From: Gracilariopsis chorda
Lineage: Eukaryota; Rhodophyta; Florideophyceae; Gracilariales; Gracilariaceae
Reading direction: 5' to 3'
DNA length: 64,000 nt
Assembly: GCA_003194525.1 (NCBI GenBank)
Contig: NBIV01000006.1
Coordinates: forward strand, 248,001-312,000
Shown: positions 50,331 to 60,694 of the stretch, piece after piece
Layout: each line of letters begins with the position of its first letter
Position numbering within the stretch: the stretch's first letter is position 1
Position numbers and translations under genes: made by a program
Notes under the pieces: model-generated
Told to the model about the DNA's origin: nothing
What the model saw: only the letters and a program-made list of their open reading frames with translations
The model's database searches: none

Positions 50331-51636
50331 AGGGGTTAGCGGAGCTCCGCGCTGATCCCAACCCGATACTAGATGAAGGAGCGCCAGTTAATTGGGGTGT
50401 TATTGAGAGTGCTGCGTATCTATGTGACACGCTAGGTATACGGTTCGAACTATACCCCCCGAGTAGTACTGTGTCCCTTGGATGGGGACAAAATGGTGTC
50501 GATGCGACACCAGTCATTGCATCCTGGACCCTCAACGTGATGGATGTGGAGCAACGCGTGGCGTTCATATCGATGAAGATACTTCTCATAGGATGTGCCG
50601 ATGTCACGGCTCAATACCTCTCAGGTTATGACTTTCCCCTAAACTTAAGTTGAATTCTGGTGGATTATGGCTGGGGTTTCACCCCGCAGGTTAGTTCATG
50701 AATAGCCTCAATTGGGCAGGATGCGTGGTACGCGTGTACAGAAGTTGGATCCGATTACGGATATACGCCTTGGGCGAGTGGCACCTGTGGACCCTGACCG
50801 TGGGTTCTTCACGTTTATGGACCTCCGCAGGTTTGCACTACGTTAGTTAATTATTTTAGTTACTTACTGTAGAACTTACTTGAGTGAAGCTGACCTCACC
50901 GTCGTCACCATCAAGTAAACTCAACTGAGGTGCGCACCCTAACTAGAGTGTTGGCTCTGGTCGCAACTGCCTTCGTAGGTTTACGACTCCATCTGGAGAA
51001 TAAACACGTTTGGTTTCAGTACGACTACCGCCTCAGGACCATCAAGGACTTCTGTATAACTACACCGACCGTGGGTCTAACAGTGTCTGTTATTTTGTGT
51101 ATCCTTATGCAAGACAGATCTCCGCCCCAGTATTGGGTGGTTTCTTGTGTGTTTTTACTGTTTTCTCCTTTGTTTCTCGGGTCTCTTGCCGCTGTGAGCA
51201 CGACCCTCGCCCTTTTTCTGCCTTGGCTTCTTTTTCCTTCGGGACACTACACTCGCTGTGTACGCTGTCTACTTCCCCTCACTCGGGCTCTTCTCTGATC
51301 TTATTCCTCTCAGGATTCTTCGTGTTCACCTCTACAGGTATAGCCAGCATCCACTGTTGGATTTATACCCGATACTCGTGTGGAGTAGAGGGCTCGTCCG
51401 CTGAGTCCATCCTTCATAGGGAGCAAGGACTCGTAAGCCTTGAGAGCTACAACCCTCACGAGTTCTGCTCCACAATGGACATCAACAACAAGCCCACAGC
51501 CCTATTTTTCTACCTTGTAGAAAGGTATTCACCACTGCTCATCGGCCTGGACGTGAAGGAATTTACGGACACTCTCAACCTCTCAGAGGAGAAAAGTCTC
51601 ATCATGAATTGCCCGTTGGACTCAAATCCACGATGA
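50331..51636 (+). pseudogene. E1 degenerate protease / pre-integrase region
   Basis: A short frame at 50471-50653 includes LIGCADVTAQYL, possibly a decayed version of the copia protease active site (usually DSGA). Then about 800 bases (50654-51470) have no coherent reading frame and a pyrimidine-rich block near 51120-51300. A 57-codon frame ending at 51636 (MDINNKPTALFFYLVERYSP...) precedes the integrase. A further small insertion could be hidden here, but I found no duplicated ends. Confidence 0.4.
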
Positions 51637-52995
51637 TTGAACACGTACATCGCCCCGGATGCCACTGACAACGGCGACCCACGTCTCAGATTGTCCATTA
51701 CTGTCCAGAGTCACACATCATTGTCCTCCCTCATGACCAAATTGCAACACAACTCCCGCTGTTCGCCGATTCTGTTCTCAAAACAGATACACAGATTTAC
51801 ACACGCCACGCTGAGCAAAGTGAATGCCATCTGCAGACAGTCTGGTATCCTTTCCAAAGACATGGAGGAAGCAATCGACAAGGTCAACGAAATATGCGAA
51901 GAATGCGTCCAGAATGGATGCCCGCTGCCCTCCAAAAAGGTATTCTTGATTCACGTGAACAGCGCCTTCAACCTAGAATTGCAGGGGGATTTCACCTACT
52001 GTGACATCCGCGGCCATAAATGCCTGCTCATCGTGATTACAGACACTGGAACCGGTTACACAGAAGCACGCATAGTGTCGCATATAAATATCGTGTCGAT
52101 AATAAAAAGTCTGGAATCCATGTGTATTTGCGCACATGAAGCGCCACTCGCTGTTTCGGCCGACGACGAATATAATCGAAAGAAGTTGAGAGATTTTTTG
52201 GCAGTCCATGAAATCGATTTTCGACCGCCGCCTGCCCGAGGACACAATAAAGTCAAGATCGTCGAACGCAAAAACGGAACATCGAAAGAAATCATCCGCC
52301 GAATCGATAGAGACATCAGCACAGCTACGGGCGACACCGTCGTCGCAAGGGCCGCATTACTATCCAATATGTTTTCAGGCTTCCGACTGCTAAGCTCCTT
52401 CGAGCTAGTGCAAGGCTGCAGCCCATCAATTCTTAGTATGCCCAGAACCGAAGTCACACAGGATCTCCTGGATGCTCACAAGGAACACGTAGCGACGAGA
52501 GCTTTGCAAAGGCTGCTCCACTCCAGAAATCATGACATGCTCATGCCAGATATGTTGCAACCCAGAGACGATATGTGGATATTTTACAACACCACTAAGC
52601 AAAACGAGAAAACAGATTGGATCAAAGCAACAGTAGTTCGCGCAGAGCAGCACCACCTGATTGCTCGCAGATCACGCCGTGGCCCACCAATGCGCGTGGC
52701 ATGTGAAGACGTCCGTATAGCACCACGAATCGCTCCAGCTGAAGAACTCCTATCATGCTCCGTCGAACATGAGCTTGGTTATGACTGTCCGACAGATGAG
52801 GGGGTGGGGAATGAACAATCACAGCAAAGTGAAAATCTATCTACCCATAAGTTAATGGCATCAGGAAAGGAACGGAGACCCAGGGGAGCGGAGGATGACA
52901 TCGGATCGTACGCAAACAGCATCGAGGTCCATACGCGACCTACCTCCGAAACGTTACTATTGGACAAAGCCAAAGTCCTTGACGACATTCACTAG
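51637..52995 (+). CDS. E1 integrase (pol, N-terminal part)
   Basis: 452 open codons directly after a stop. A zinc-binding-like segment (RFTHATLSKVNAICRQ...EICEEC) precedes the catalytic core: GDFTYCDIRGHKCLLIVITDTGTGY (Asp), VSADDEYNRKKLRDFLA (Asp), and KVKIVERKNGTSKEIIRRI (Glu region). The tail reads LQPRDDMWIFYN...DWIKATVVRAEQHHLIARRSRRGPP, a beta-rich DNA-binding-like C-terminus that resembles CoDi/GalEa-type copia elements of algae and marine animals rather than plant copia. That clade assignment is from memory and tentative. Confidence 0.75.
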   Translation: MNTYIAPDATDNGDPRLRLSITVQSHTSLSSLMTKLQHNSRCSPILFSKQIHRFTHATLSKVNAICRQSGILSKDMEEAIDKVNEICEECVQNGCPLPSKKVFLIHVNSAFNLELQGDFTYCDIRGHKCLLIVITDTGTGYTEARIVSHINIVSIIKSLESMCICAHEAPLAVSADDEYNRKKLRDFLAVHEIDFRPPPARGHNKVKIVERKNGTSKEIIRRIDRDISTATGDTVVARAALLSNMFSGFRLLSSFELVQGCSPSILSMPRTEVTQDLLDAHKEHVATRALQRLLHSRNHDMLMPDMLQPRDDMWIFYNTTKQNEKTDWIKATVVRAEQHHLIARRSRRGPPMRVACEDVRIAPRIAPAEELLSCSVEHELGYDCPTDEGVGNEQSQQSENLSTHKLMASGKERRPRGAEDDIGSYANSIEVHTRPTSETLLLDKAKVLDDIH

Positions 52996-53052
52996 GAGCT
53001 TGGATCCCAACAGGTAAGTAGAGGACAGCTCTCCTTCGCGCCACCGTGGGTT

Positions 53053-54603
53053 TTGGAACAGGCGTTCAACAAGGAACATGAAAGCAATTGGTCAGACGCC
53101 TACAACATTGTTCTGGAGAAGAATGTCCCGCGCAATTCGAACATCATCACATCACATGTAGTATATAAGGTGAAAACTGACGAGCAAGGAGACCGAGAAC
53201 CCAAAGCACGGATCGTCCCGCATGGCAATCGGGATTTGGAAAAGGATAACATTAGGAAAGACTCGGCCACCGCCCAATTATGCATAGTTAGGCTACTGCT
53301 GGCGCTCACTGCAATTCTTGGATTCAAACTGGGATTTGCGGACATGAAGGGTGCGTATCTGCAAAATGGACCGATTCAGAGAAACATATTCGTACGGTCG
53401 CCAAACGAATGGCAGGGTGGAAGGGGTATGCTATGGAATGTTCTATGGAGGCTCACTAAACTCCCATACGGAATAGTCGAGGCTGGAAGACAATGGCAGA
53501 AGACGATATAAAAGTGGATGCTCACTGGGGGATGAATCGAGACAGTGTTCGGACTCAGCCAACTGTTCATCAAGACGAACCCAACTGGCAAGGTGGTGCG
53601 CCTGGTAGCTAAGGTAACCAACGATTTCCTTACGGGTGGACATAAGGCAGAGATTGATTCATTCACTGAAGGGATTAAGCGACGATTTGATGTAGGAAAG
53701 TCAGTGATTGACGAAAGTTTCTATTTTTATGGATGTGAAATCCACCAGGAAACCTACGGGAACATTACCATGTCAATGAAGAGATAAGTCAAAAGGCTGA
53801 AGCTGATACCGTTGACGAAACAGAGGAGGCGAGAAGGTCAGGAAGCCGTCAGTCATTTGGAGAAAAAGCAATACAGAAGTGTGGCTGGGACGCTGCTATA
53901 CCTGGGCAATGCAGTCCTGCCACAGGCTTCATTTGTGACGTCAATAATTCAGCAACAGAATTCAGCTCTCAACGTAGGACACCTCATCGATGCAAAAGGA
54001 ATGCTAACAGAACTGTTGGATTTGGAACCAGTGCTGAAGTTCCTGAGATCCAGGAATATCGAAGACGCGATCGTAGGTCGCTTTTCAGATGCAGCTCATC
54101 CGAGGGACAGAGACTACGGGCAAAGCGGTGGACTGAGGATTATGATGGGAGATGGAACTGAGCAGGATGTATTCCAACTCATTGACTGGTCGAGCCATAG
54201 ACAAAAACGGGTCAGCTATACGTCCTATGGTGCAGAGATTCTCGCATGCGCTAGCGCATATGATCGGGGATACTATCTTAAGGAAGCTTTGAACTCATTG
54301 TTTGCCACGACGAACACTAGCCACGAACTCTCAGTAGACTCAAAAGCGCTTCAGGAGACAGCCACTACTCTCCACGAAGGCACGGAATTTGGACTTAGGC
54401 AGAGTGTGCAACGAATAAGGAACAGTTTCGAGGCTGGGGAATTGGACGTTTTGAGATGGATATCGGGTAGCGAAAATATAGCGGACGCCCTAACAAACCG
54501 CAACGTAACGGTATACAAGAAGAAGAACACTATGTGCGTGGAGGGATGGATGAACTTCAACTTCTCAAGGGGACACACTGTAGACTGTGATACGTGGAGG
54601 TAA
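53053..54603 (+). pseudogene. E1 reverse transcriptase and RNase H, with in-frame stops
   Basis: Copia RT landmarks are present: NWSDAYNIVLEKN, VYKVKTDEQGDREPKARIV, LGFKLGFADMKGAYLQNG, LWRLTKLPYGIVEAGRQW. The catalytic YxDD-equivalent reads VTNDFL where E2 has TIDDFL, so the first Asp is replaced. Stops occur at 53509 (TAA), 53533 (TGA) and 53785 (TAA). The RNase H follows: AIVGRFSDAAHPRD, VSYTSYGAEILACASAYDRG, and ELDVLRWISGSENIADALTN. The substituted catalytic residue and stops show it is non-functional. Confidence 0.85.
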
Positions 54604-54706
54604 ACTGCAGAGAAAGGGAAAAGGTTGGAGCGGGGGTAGATACGACCCGACTTGGGATATGGGAGTCCACTGCGATCTGCGCCGAGTCACAGTCGACTGG
54701 TGGATG

Positions 54707-55227
54707 TGTGGCAAGTGAGTCGGCTATGTGACAAGTGGGTCGGCTGGACACTAGCAAAACGTATGGATACAGGAATGGAATGAAAGAGGATCGTATAAAA
54801 AAGCGGACGAATGCAGATATGCTGGAGAGACGGGCACGAGGGCGAAGGGGCGCAAGGCAGTCCAACGCGAACTAACACTAAGAAAGGCAAGGGCAAGGGG
54901 CACGCAATTCATGGAGGCGACGGAGGAGCAGAGATGGCGATATGCAGGACGGGGAGAGCCAATGTCAGCTGCAATACCGACACCACCGTGTCGACACTTG
55001 GTGAAGTGGGAAGTGCAAGGAAGTAATGGGCAAGGGGGGACGGAAGCCCCTGACGCAAAGTAGGATAAAAGGACGGATAGTTGAGTGATAGATAGAAGGA
55101 GGGAGGAGGATATAGCGGTGAAGAACGGGAGAATCGTTCAGGCCTTTGTGCCGTCTCATCTTAACTGTAGGTTAGGATCCCTCCTCCGCTGCGCACTCGA
55201 ACCACCATGTCCAATCAGATTCGCACA
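54707..55227 (+). repeat. E1 3' LTR
   Basis: Begins TGTGGCAAG, TATA-like TATAAAA at 54794, ends TCGCACA. It is followed by ACAGT, the right copy of the target duplication, which returns to the interrupted E2 LTR. Several differences from the 5' LTR are G-to-A in this copy. Confidence 0.92.
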
Positions 55228-55232
55228 ACAGT

Positions 55233-55323
55233 ACAGTACCGTCGGCGGCTGACCAGACTAGTCATATGCAAACCAACTCTCAGTAAACGACACGCTCGTG
55301 CTTTTCCACGCTGTCAGGGCTCA
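55233..55323 (+). repeat. E2 5' LTR, right part
   Basis: ACAGTACCG...GCTGACC...TCAGGGCTCA aligns with the E2 3' LTR (62590-62681). The missing first 16 bases of this LTR lie at 48538-48553, on the other side of E1. Confidence 0.85.
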
Positions 55324-55325
55324 GA

Positions 55326-55337
55326 GGTTATGGGCCT
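55326..55337 (+). promoter_or_regulatory. E2 primer-binding site, half-tRNA initiator Met type
   Basis: GGTTATGGGCCT lies two bases after the LTR end. Its first 11 bases are complementary to the initiator tRNA-Met anticodon arm; the last base departs. It is the same priming strategy as E1 although the LTRs are unrelated. Confidence 0.85.
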
Positions 55338-55411
55338 AAATTCACAACCAAGCCCTCGTGCAGTCCCTAGAAATATTAGCGCTGGTCGTAGAGAACTAAA
55401 AGCGTCAATCC

Positions 55412-56206
55412 ATGACCCCACAACTGAGCTTCTGCGCAAAGCCCACCTTACAGCAACCCACACACACCACTATCGATACCACACAAAAAATGAACATTGG
55501 TTACAAACCACTACATATCCCAACTCTCAAACCAGACAACATATCAATAGGGGAAGCAAGCCTCATGCAACAAGCCATAATACGGGATCCAACACTCCAC
55601 CTCATTGGCAACCCAGAAATACCCACTGACCCCATGCAAAGTACACTGCACACAAAACAACAAGCTGACCTCAAGTCCATAATCTTTCCAAGCCTACCGG
55701 ACGAGAGATCCTCGATACTCACACCCTAAAATTACTCCAACACGCCCTAAAACATTCTTGAATCCATAAGAAACCACATAGCATCCAACACCGAGACCAC
55801 ACACCGTTTCCTAGAAGCCGAAACAGCATTTACACACCCGAGAAAAAACTCAATGAGTACCTCGTAGAACACCCAAAAACTTCGCACCACAATGGTCCAT
55901 TCCAAATACCCAGGCATACAAGGAGAATCCATCACGATCCGCTTTCTTATCGACGGCCCCCAACCCAAACCCCAATACATCACCAATAGAGAAAATATGG
56001 CCATTAACCTCTCGGCCACAATCATAGCCTTCGCTACTGTGAGGATAAAGCTTCGCTCACCGTCCTTGTCAGACGGTGAGGAAGAGAGAGATGGAGTGGA
56101 CCATCTCACCATCCTTGGGGATGGTGAGAAAGCGTCCTGCCTTTTCACCATCCCAGAGGATGGTGTGATGTCTGCTTACAATGCCGCATTCATGCGAGCA
56201 TGTTAG
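55412..56206 (+). pseudogene. E2 gag, 5' part, degenerate
   Basis: Two frames (55412-55729 and 55892-56206) carry parts of an N-terminal gag-like protein (QQAIIRDPTLHLIGNPEIP and SKYPGIQGESITIRFLIDGP). The linking sequence is frameshifted and has stops. The second frame runs into the hairpin cluster, whose translation (GDGEKASCLFTIPEDG) is probably not gag. Confidence 0.5.
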
Positions 56207-56363
56207 GACTCTAACTACCGAGAAAGACGACTAGCGTCTTTCTCTCTGAGTATAAAATGAGGGAACAGAGCTCGGCCTTTGCCTCTCGTCTGTTCCCCAA
56301 CCCATTATTATCATCAACCCTACCTCTTTAAGCAAATGAATCATCCTTTTTGGGCCGCCCGTA
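56038..56363 (+). mobile_element. candidate 326-base insert (solo-LTR-like) with four hairpins and a TATA box
   Basis: GCTAC occurs immediately left (56033-56037) and right (56364-56368), a possible 5-base target duplication. Inside are four consecutive hairpins: 56056-56080 (CTCACCGTC/GACGGTGAG), 56105-56128 (CTCACCATCC/GGATGGTGAG), 56146-56165 (CACCATCC/GGATGGTG) and 56220-56244 (GAGAAAGACG/CGTCTTTCTC). TATAAAA follows at 56251. The start is TG but the end is TA, not CA. A regulatory U3-like region of a solo LTR is the best guess. The insert boundaries are tentative; the hairpins themselves are certain. Confidence 0.5.
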
Positions 56364-58152
56364 GCTACCACTACAGGCCGCCCCTTTTCTTAAACGTATT
56401 ATTTCACGACAGCTACACAAATCAAACAAACGGACCTATTTCGCCAACCCATACCCCACAAACTGCTCCCACTGCACCCACTCACCAAACCCGAAAAACT
56501 CCCGAAACGGACACTCTCGCCTCTACGGTCGAAACTACCACAGACGCACGAAGTATCGCCGCACATTCTCCCAACGACGCTAATACTTCTGGTGCTCATA
56601 TCACCAAAGCCCCACACACAGCAATGCTCAATGCTTCACACAACGCCACCTCAGGTCCAACACACCCCTGGCCCCCAACTAAGCCAGGTACACACTATAC
56701 AACCCCACAGACAACCTCCCCCAACAACCTGATAACCCCACAAATACTCAAGATTTCTCACCCTACATGGAGCCCGGCAACCCAGAACAGACTGACAATT
56801 GTACGTCCATACTCGACTGTGCAGCGTCACCGACACACCTCTCCACCCCCTCACACACCATGAAACCCGCACCAGGATTCCACTTACGCGGTGCCACTAA
56901 CTCTTCCTTCCACTTATCACATACAGGATCCTCCACACTCACGTTTCAAGTTGGCATCAAATTCCAAGTACCTGCAGTTGTCAAAGAGAATATCAACCCC
57001 AACCTTATCTATTTCCACAAAACGTTTGGCCTAGTGTCTCCCTCCTTGACCAATGTCAAAATCATCAATCGACGACACAAACACCTCCCTCGAAAAACAG
57101 CTACAGCCCCATATATAAAGGGAATGTACCTCCTCCGCCTCTCCCCACGAACACACACACCTTCTGCACGAGGAGCACGTGCCCTACCTATAACCCCCAC
57201 CCATTCTAAATCCCGCCACCAACACGCAACCGATCCTACCCTCATTCACAACGCCCGTATCCACTCACCGCTGGCACACGAATCTCCACTACCCCCTTCC
57301 ACACCCCACCGCTCACTGAGCCCCGCATCACAACCACCACACACACACACATCCACCCGCAAAGCATACCACAGCTTGCAGCTCAAAATCAACCACGTCA
57401 GCCTCCCAAACATACATAACATGGCCAAACACCATTTCCTACCAGAGATGCTAGCAGCACTCCTCCGCAAACCCCACACCATCACATGCACATCATGCAA
57501 AGTCGGTAAAGCTATGCCTGCACCACATAACCCCAAAACACAATCACAACAAGTCGGTCGACACGTCAGCAGCGATGTCTGCGACCCAATCCGCATCACG
57601 TCCAACCATGGCAACAACTACTTCATTACTTTCCTGGACATCCGATCTCGTTTTGCATTTATCAACTGCACCAACAGTCGCAAGAACGTCCCCAGCTTCA
57701 TCAAACACCGCATGCACTAGGTCAGAAATCATCAAGGAAGCTTTCCCAGATTCTTCTGCAGCGACAACGCAAAAGAATACATCTCGTCCGACATCCACAG
57801 CTTCTACAACGAACACGGCATCACCGTAATACCCACAGTCCCCTACACACCACAAATGAACTCTCTTGCGGAGTGGCTGAACCGAACCCTACTCAACGCA
57901 GCGTGAGCAGCCGTCAATCACGCTAAACTAAACCCCAAATACTTGGAAGATACTCTACTCGATGCCGTTTTCAAGTACAAAATCACGCTCCATACCACAA
58001 CACACCAACTTCCGTACACAACATGGCATCAACAACCACCCAAACTCCCTCGACTGTTCACTTTTAGCCAAATAGGGCATATAACCATCCCCACCATAAA
58101 ACTGAAAACAAAACTCGCCCCCAAATCCCGACTAGCCTGCTACATGCACTGA
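56364..58152 (+). pseudogene. E2 gag 3' part, protease and integrase, with stops
   Basis: A Pro/Thr-rich gag tail is open to 56863. The frame 56767-57720 contains SILDCAASPTHLSTPS, a protease site (DSGA replaced by DCAA). It continues with a pre-integrase H...CTSCKVGKA zinc motif (near 57425-57520) and the integrase core GRHVSSDVCDPIRI...NYFITFLDIRSRFAFI. After a TAG near 57718 the same frame continues FFCSDNAKEYISSDIHSFYNEHGI...YTPQMNSLAEWLNRTLL, supplying the second Asp and the Glu of DDE. TGA stops follow near 57904 and 58150. Confidence 0.8.
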
Positions 58153-58375
58153 GTAACGGATGCACTAGTCTGCATACAATTTATCCCACAACACACGTAC
58201 CACACAGTACGATCCACCGATTTCCACCCATATGATCCATCAAAGATCCTGCCCAGAACAATAATGCCCCATTCCAAACCTTCAGCAACCTTCACCCAAC
58301 CAACACCACCATCACACCCAACATACCATCCCCGGCATTCCACAAACAGGCGACCTAATATCACGATGCACAACA

Positions 58376-59182
58376 ATGGTCCCAAGCCCACAACCAAGAA
58401 CTAGACCTCCTCGATCAAAACAAGGCCATCCAATGGATCCCGACAGCGAACTCCCACCGAACACCACACTCATCCCACTCCGTATGAAGTATGGATACAA
58501 ACGAGACACAAATGGCAACATCACATACTACAAATCCCGCTGCCAAGTACGTGGCAACCTAATGAAACCGCACGTCCATTTCAATCCTAACAAAACCACA
58601 ACGTACACCCCCGCAAAAGCGTCCATCAGACTCAATTTCGCAATCATAGTCATCACGAAATACAACATGGAACACATGGATATCAAGGGTGCCTACCTCC
58701 ATGGTCAATACGATCCTGACCACACTGTCTACATACGCCAACCCTCCCGACTCAACGGTACACTAACACACAAAGGCAAGGCAGGCATACTGAAAGGGAA
58801 TATTTATGGTACATTACCAGCCTCTTATATCTATTTTTCCAAACTCACCCACTACCTTCTACCATATGATCTCCAACAATCGACAGCAGAACCCAGCTTA
58901 TTCACGAAACATATTTCCAACGGCCTCCTTATTGTGATCGTCACCATCGATGATTTCCTTGTCGCTGCACCCATCACCGAAAGCATCACCCAATTCTATG
59001 AGTACTTAAAAGCAAATTACACCGTCAAAAGCCTCGGCATAACCACGCAGTACATCAATTGGAAGGTTACACTCACACCATGCTGCACCATCCACCTCTC
59101 ATAACCACACAAAATCCGCACCCTTCTCCACAAGGCGAACCTCACTGACTGCAACACCAAGGACGTTCCGTTCATATGCACT
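58376..59182 (+). pseudogene. E2 reverse transcriptase, left part
   Basis: The frame 58376-59104 includes LIPLRMKYGYKRDTNGNITYYKSRCQVRG, YNMEHMDIKGAYLHGQYD (catalytic Asp) and LLIVIVTIDDFLVAAP (the second catalytic pair). After a TAA near 59102 the same frame continues KIRTLLHKANLTDCNTKDVPFI and stops at the DNA transposon boundary after 59182. The sequence resumes at 61778, so the RT was split by that insertion. Confidence 0.85.
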
Positions 59183-59363
59183 GAGTGCATTCGGAAATTT
59201 CCAGATGGACGTTCTCGCCAAACTTGTGCCAATAAACGAAAGCCAAGTCTTTTCTCCTTTGGCCTATCCTTGGTCAAATATGGCGATCAGAATGGAGCCT
59301 TGGAGGGTCCATTCAAACCGCCAAACGTTCCGCCAAACCTTCTGAGACCAGTACAAGCTCCAA

Positions 59364-60563
59364 ATGAACTTGAGACTCCGAAGAGCAGTAGCAGCTGCTT
59401 GTGCTGCCAGTTACATGGCTACCATAAGCGTCGTGATCACCATCAAACGCCGCAACGAAAAACGACCGTATCATCGCAGTCACCGGGCAGCTCAGTACAC
59501 GAGAAAGGGTCTCCTCCATTCCACGCGGTGAACGGAACACACGCCTTGGCAACGCTTACTTAGATGGGGAACCGACAACGATTTTATCATAACAACAAAC
59601 TTTACCAGATCAATCTTTACAAACACGCTTTTCCCACTGTTCAAAACAGCGCAGCAACAACAGAATAATGGCAGTCCATTTCGTCGAACGGCTTCAAAGC
59701 GTGGTAGAAAAACACTTCTACGTTCCATTGACCTTCTTGGTCTAGCGCTAAACTACCTAAAGACAAAATGCAAGTCTTATCAGCTATGTTTTTTCTTTGG
59801 AATTGTGCCATCCACTCTTTGCGTGTGGTTGTACTTCTCTCTCTTCGTCCTTTTAAAGGCAATAACATCACCAAATGCAGAAAACTTTCATGTGCGCTGG
59901 ACCACTGCAGAAGAACAAAAATCCTCTGCGGCGCTTTTGGAAAACAATCGAAGGTTCGGTCCCCTTCTGAAAGGCGTGTTTGGCATTACGGATGGAGTGC
60001 GTTTCAAGTGCCAAAACTACGGCAACGCTGATCTACAAAATGCCTTCTACGAAGGATACACTCAGCAAGAAGAAGTCACTAATCTGTTTGTGTTCAACTT
60101 TTATGGAGAAATCCTTCATGCAGCGATAAATTACCCCGGAAGCTGGCATGACACTAGACTGGCTGGAATATCTGGTCTCTACACCGATAAACTTTCGGAC
60201 GAAAGGACGTCTCCTGGAATGGCAATCTTGGGGGATTCTGCTTTCGTGAACAACACGACTTGCACGAACGGTAAAATTGTGCGAGCTCGAAAAACGAATG
60301 AGACCAACAACATTCTAGAGTCCCAAGAGCTAGCGGTGATAGATCTTATCATGCAACGAGTAATGCCGAGCGAGCGGCAAAGCGCCGAGTGGGGTATAAG
60401 AGCACTCAAAGGACCCTTTCCTCGTTTGGATGCCACATTGACTACAGATGCTAAGCGCCGAGGTATCCTTATAGAACTGGCAATTCGCCTGTTTAACTTT
60501 CGCACTCGCGTCATGGGTTGCAATCGCATTGCCGGTACCTACAATCCATCTACTTTACCGTGA
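59364..60563 (+). CDS. Harbinger-type DDE transposase, one in-frame TGA
   Basis: The frame from ATG 59364 to 60563 (about 399 residues) has a single internal TGA at 59529-59531, which may be a mutation or lie within an unrecognised intron. The N-terminus (MNLRLRRAV...) and TPWQRLLRWGTDNDFIITTNFTRSIF fit the Harbinger N-terminal region. RKTLLRSIDLLGLALNYLK and LCFFFGIVPSTLCVW form the HTH-like segment. The DDE_Tnp_4 core reads FGITDGVRFKC (Asp), NAFYEGYT, INYPGSWHDTRL (Asp), MAILGDSAF (Asp), and AEWGIRALKGPFPRL (Glu). It cuts and pastes the flanking TIRs, probably with help from the SANT-type protein encoded opposite. Confidence 0.85.
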
Positions 60564-60650
60564 GCGCGGGCTGCAGCCCGAGGAGCAAAGTGCGCGAACG
60601 CTCGCTGGCGCTCGCATTCGCGCACTTTGCTCTCACTATTAAGCCCGCGC
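60564..60650. terminator. nested cruciform between the two convergent transposon genes
   Basis: Outer arms GCGCGGGCT (60564-60572) and AGCCCGCGC (60642-60650) enclose inner 16-base arms GAGCAAAGTGCGCGAA (60583-60598) and its exact complement (60617-60632). It starts right after the transposase stop codon and ends 45 bases before the stop codon of the opposing gene. A role in 3'-end formation for both transcripts, or as a subterminal transposase target, is inferred. Confidence 0.8.
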
Positions 60651-60694
60651 GAGTGGAAACCCTGGAGGTTTACATGGCGTTCTGAACGAATTCG

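Larger units (their letters stand above)
48554..55227 (+). mobile_element. E1: Ty1/copia retrotransposon inserted in the 5' LTR of E2
   Basis: LTRs are 48554-49075 (522 bases) and 54707-55227 (521 bases). A perfect 5-base target duplication ACAGT flanks the element (48549-48553 and 55228-55232). The interior holds a half-tRNA primer-binding site, gag with a zinc-knuckle-like motif, then integrase, reverse transcriptase and RNase H. The LTRs differ at about 8 of the first 100 positions, and pol has in-frame stops at 53509, 53533 and 53785, so it is inactive but younger than E2. Confidence 0.93.

Noticed and set aside
50654..51470. A third nested insertion inside E1
   Set aside because: The region lacks coherent coding and has an LTR-like feel, but I found no matching terminal sequences or target duplication.
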